Of a stretch of DNA of 64,000 bases, positions 61,157 through 64,000 are shown piece after piece (the first letter of the stretch is position 1; every line of letters begins with the position of its first letter). Both the position numbers and the translations under genes were made by a program. The stretch comes from Phaeosaccion multiseriatum (taxonomy: Eukaryota > Ochrophyta, other classes). The notes beneath the pieces were generated by a model that saw nothing but the letters and a program-made list of their open reading frames with translations, was not told the origin of the DNA and did not search any database. The stretch is from assembly GCA_965112735.1 (NCBI GenBank), contig OZ218952.1, positions 3,472,001 through 3,536,000 of the forward strand, read 5' to 3'.

Positions 61157-61555
61157 TGTTGGCCTCCGCTCAGCCCCCCCACCCCTCCCCTCGGCGGCGG
61201 GCCCTGCTGCCTACGCTTCAAAGCCCCCTCTTGGTCCGAATGGCTTGGGCTCAGGGGCCGCTTTCGCACCCCCCCTCCTCCTCCTCCTCCTCCTCCTCCT
61301 GCTGCTGCTGCTGGTGCTCCGCCTGCTGCTCCTCCTCCAGCTGCTCCTCCTCCTCCGCCTGCCGCTCCATAGTAATCTGATTGCGCCTGAGGAGCTCCCC
61401 CCGGGCTGCGCGGCCACGGTTGCTGCCGCTGGTTACCCACAAGGGGAAAGCCGCTGCGATTCGCCGGTGGAGCCTGCTGAAGGTGGGGAGCCTGTGTCTG
61501 GAGGTGGGGAGGCGACGGTAGCTGCTGATGCTGTTGATGGTGGTGTGGGTGATGA

Positions 61556-61596
<41 letters not shown>

Positions 61597-61691
61597 CTGC
61601 ATCTGTTGCATTTGATGGAGCTGCATCCTCTCCTTCTGCAGGCCCTGGTCGCCATACTGCTGCTGATGGATGTACTCCTCCTGCTGCCGCC

Positions 61692-61723
<32 letters not shown>

Positions 61724-62540
61724 GATTGCGGAAAGCCCGGCCTCATAAACCCGATGGAAAGGGGATACACGCCACCCGTAATGAGTGACACAATCTCCTG
61801 AAACTGAGCTCCGCGCACTCCCGTCTGCCCGACCGATACCAAGATATCGTGCACCTTCACCCCGAGCGACTCCGCTGTGCCCATCTCACCCGTCGTGCTG
61901 TTGAGGGGCAGCGCAGAGATGTAGGTGCGTCCGTTGTCGTGCTGTGTGATTGTGTTCGTTGACATGTGTTGGTGGACGTGGGAACAGGTGAGGGTGAAGG
62001 GGATAGGGCAGAGAGAGGGGGGGTGGGGTTAGAGGAGGAGGTTTCATTCACGGAGACAGCGGGGCGGTAGATCGGAGGGGGTGGAGTGGGGGGGGGGGGG
62101 GGGGGAGAACTGAATCCTACAGTAGGAGGAGAGGCAGCAGCGAAAGGGCGAGTACTTCCTTGACGGGGGCGGCGGAGCTGAGACACAGACACCAATCAAC
62201 CCTTGTCAACACCCCTCCCCTCCAATAACACTACACTCGTTGTAAAGCATCAACGCCCCCGTCATCTCTGTGAAGAGCAGCATCCGTTCGCTCCAACAGC
62301 ACTTCCCAAACGCCTACGTCTAGAGGCAAGAGTCTCGGGGGCCGTATGGAAAAGAAAAGCAAGCAAAGCACCCGGACTCACACGACTCAACCTCGCTGAG
62401 CACACAGGGGGCACTCCTCATCAAAAACATCCTCATCTGTCTCCGTCTTGCTCTCTCTGTATATCGCTCCTTACCTCCAGGGTGAGGCCCATCCCACTGG
62501 CCTGGGGGAAAGAGACGGTGTATCCCACAGATCCATCCAT
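56837..62540 (-). CDS. PDZ-domain, polyQ-rich scaffold protein
   Basis: Exons (minus): 62540-62475, 61941-60292, 59932-59816, 59521-59356, 59056-58966, 58763-58711, 58420-58272, 58006-56837; 1153 aa, all joins in phase. Exons 1 and 2 rebuild a PDZ domain: GYTVSFPQASGMGLTLE, then GRTYISALP, AESLGVKVHDILVSVGQT, FQEIVSLITGGVYPLSIGF. The GLTLE segment stands in for the GLGF carboxylate-binding loop. Residues about 100-480 are polyQ/Pro/Gly-rich (CTG/CAG arrays). The middle exons give a helical region (SLSEREYDWWFRTGRIGPDY, LGKHFVRRYKAEVDAVKEG, EKWQVLTSTRDALTSMVAEV). The last exon is Gly/Ala/Ser-rich and ends in an acidic tail. PDZ domains bind C-terminal peptides, so a scaffold role is likely; partners unknown. 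An upstream non-coding exon is possible. Confidence 0.8.
59232..59286. repeat. (CA)n microsatellite
   Basis: CA array in the intron between exons 4 and 5 of the PDZ-protein gene. Confidence 0.9.
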
Positions 62541-64000
62541 GGCGCCTCCCCCCCCCCCCACCCCCAACCCAGACGGGTGGTCGCCTACTTCACCTGCGCG
62601 TGCAGGTTCGGAGCGTCGAGAGGTGGCGGCAGAGGGTGGGCGCAATGACGAAGGCGTGGGGATGAGGTGGTCAGCTTCCACAAGGAGAGAGGAGGGGAGG
62701 GTGCAGCTGAATGGTGAAATGGGGAAGGGGCCGGAGCGGAGATGAGCCGATGATGATGATGAGACTCATGTGCAATCCATCCGGCCATCTTTTCTCTCTC
62801 TTGCTCCACAGAGAACCCCCCCCCCACACACACACCGTGGTGGTTGTGTCCATTGCATCCTGTGAGGCCCCTAGCCCACCCTTCTCCTCCTCCTCTCCGC
62901 GTCCCTGCTGCTTTCGTTTTCCTTTCCGCCAGTCCCCTCTCGTCCCCTCCCTACCTTGGAAGGATCCTTTACCGCCAAAACTACCCCAGGTTGCTCACCC
63001 TGAGCAAGACAGACACGGCTTCAAAGCTTTCCGAGCTCCGTGCAGTGCAGGGAGCCGCGGGCAACGCGTGGGCACCTCGTATGCCTCCCTGGGTCCAACA
63101 GGGGTGGCCCAGCCCAGAGAGAAAAAGGGGGTAGATGGCAGAGAGAGCAAAACGGGGGGGAGGTCGTGTTTGCGAACGACGATTTGGCTCTAGCCTCCCT
63201 TTTTCTCTTCCACCTCCGCTCCTCTACCGGCTCCTATCGAGCCTCAATGATGGCCACCACCCCCTCCGCCCCCCTTTTTGGTCAAACGCCCCCGCCTCTG
63301 CAATCACAGCCACGCCCCCTCGGGAAAAAGAAATTCCACATCCATAACAACAACAACCCCCCTTTTCCCCTCGTCCCCCAGGCTGTCGAATTCTCGGTAG
63401 TGCAAGATAGCGCGCGCCAGCTGACGCCGATGGGAGCTAGCAGCTAGCTCACGCCGGCGGCGGCAGCTGATGGTTGGCCGGCCGGCCGGCCGATCGGCCG
63501 GTAGCAGGTCAAGGCCGGCTGACACGGGCGGTAGTGCGGTAGTAGCAGGTAGCTCGTCAGGGGTCGAGGTAGCGACAACACCGGCACCGGACAAGAGAGG
63601 CGAGGAGCTGGCGGGAGGGGGGGGGGGGGGTGAGGACAGAGGAAAGCATTTTGGTTTTTGATGCATGCATCGGCTGGTCCTCGTGTCATCGAGTTGTTAT
63701 GGAGGAAACGAAGGAGCCCCTCTGGTGGGCCCTGTGGGAGACAGGAGGGGCGGAAGGACATGGAATTAACATGCTAATTAACAGTGAATTATTATATCAA
63801 GGAATGAGAGCTCCTCCGCTTGCTTGCTTGCTAAAGTCGAGGAGCGAATCCACCACCTTGGGTGGCCATCGCAACTGATTCTCTAGGTAGGACCTGCAGA
63901 CAGTGGATGACGGTGGATGGGGAGAGGGCGGGAAAAGCATCGGGGAGGGGCAGGGTGAGGTACACGTGATGCCAAGCGAACAACATAGTCGCGGCTTCAG
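62541..64000. other. right-hand flank without a supported gene
   Basis: Presumed promoter side of the PDZ-protein gene followed by mixed sequence. Several ORFs of 60-160 codons exist on both strands, but they are Pro/Ser/Arg-rich, lack family motifs and cross poly-C or poly-G runs. The GC-rich hairpin zone at 63400-63570 is listed separately. Confidence 0.5.
63400..63570. repeat. GC-rich palindromic zone related to the element at 3332-3647
   Basis: Contains GATAGCGCGCGCCAGCTGAC, GCTAGCAGCTAGC, GGCCGGCCGGCCGGCCGATC and GTCAGGGGTCGA. The last and first of these are words of the 3332-3647 element (GTCAGGGGTCGAA at its right end, CAGCTGACGC inside). Probably a degenerate relative; the terminal inverted repeat is not intact. 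Confidence 0.45.

Noticed and set aside
62711-63193. 160-aa plus-strand ORF in the right flank
   Set aside because: Pro/Ser/Arg-rich, no motif, crosses a poly-C run, and no neighbouring exon extends it.

Overview
The window is nuclear DNA of an intron-rich, GC-rich unicellular eukaryote. Supporting signs are GT-AG introns whose exons join in phase, polyQ, poly-Gly and poly-Glu tracts, very long GGGA, GGA, CA and TG microsatellites, and typically eukaryotic proteins (COP9 signalosome subunit, EH, ankyrin, PDZ and cyclic-nucleotide-binding domains, PPR-SMR proteins). The PPR-SMR family and a methionyl-tRNA formyltransferase with a hydrophobic leader followed by a basic Ser/Ala-rich stretch would suit a photosynthetic protist with a complex plastid (stramenopile or alveolate alga). 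The species is not determinable by reading alone.

Layout, left to right. 1-3021 (-): a cAMP/cGMP-binding kinase regulatory protein, running off the left edge. 3332-3647: a MITE-like inverted-repeat element. 4633-6810 (-): organellar ribosomal protein bL9. 7051-11999 (+): COP9 signalosome subunit 2, with a start codon that appears to be split by an intron. 13204-13566 (-): a reverse-transcriptase-like remnant. 13674-15410 (+): PPR-SMR gene a. 16365-28387 (-): a 21-exon ankyrin / coiled-coil / triple-EH protein. 28699-31604 (-): a trypsin-like-fold protein that may be the 5' part of the same gene. 31837-34383 (+): methionyl-tRNA formyltransferase.

34561-54105 is a recent tandem segmental duplication with a unit of about 7.7 kb. 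Each unit carries a PPR-SMR gene (+) head-to-head with a FANCB-like gene (-), plus a captured 3' scrap of the formyltransferase gene. The copies are decaying differently. PPR-b has lost its targeting peptide by frameshift. PPR-c and PPR-d are intact. Of the four FANCB-like copies only the last (47036-51846) is open throughout; the others are truncated or frameshifted.

54271-56100 (+) is an unrecognised coiled-coil protein. 56201-56401 is an inverted repeat. 56837-62540 (-) is a PDZ-domain, polyQ-rich scaffold. The last 1.5 kb shows no gene. Most introns are built largely of simple sequence, and several 10-16 bp words recur dozens of times across introns, spacers and exons. Exon coordinates in the entries were worked out by eye from splice consensus and reading phase, not from transcripts.
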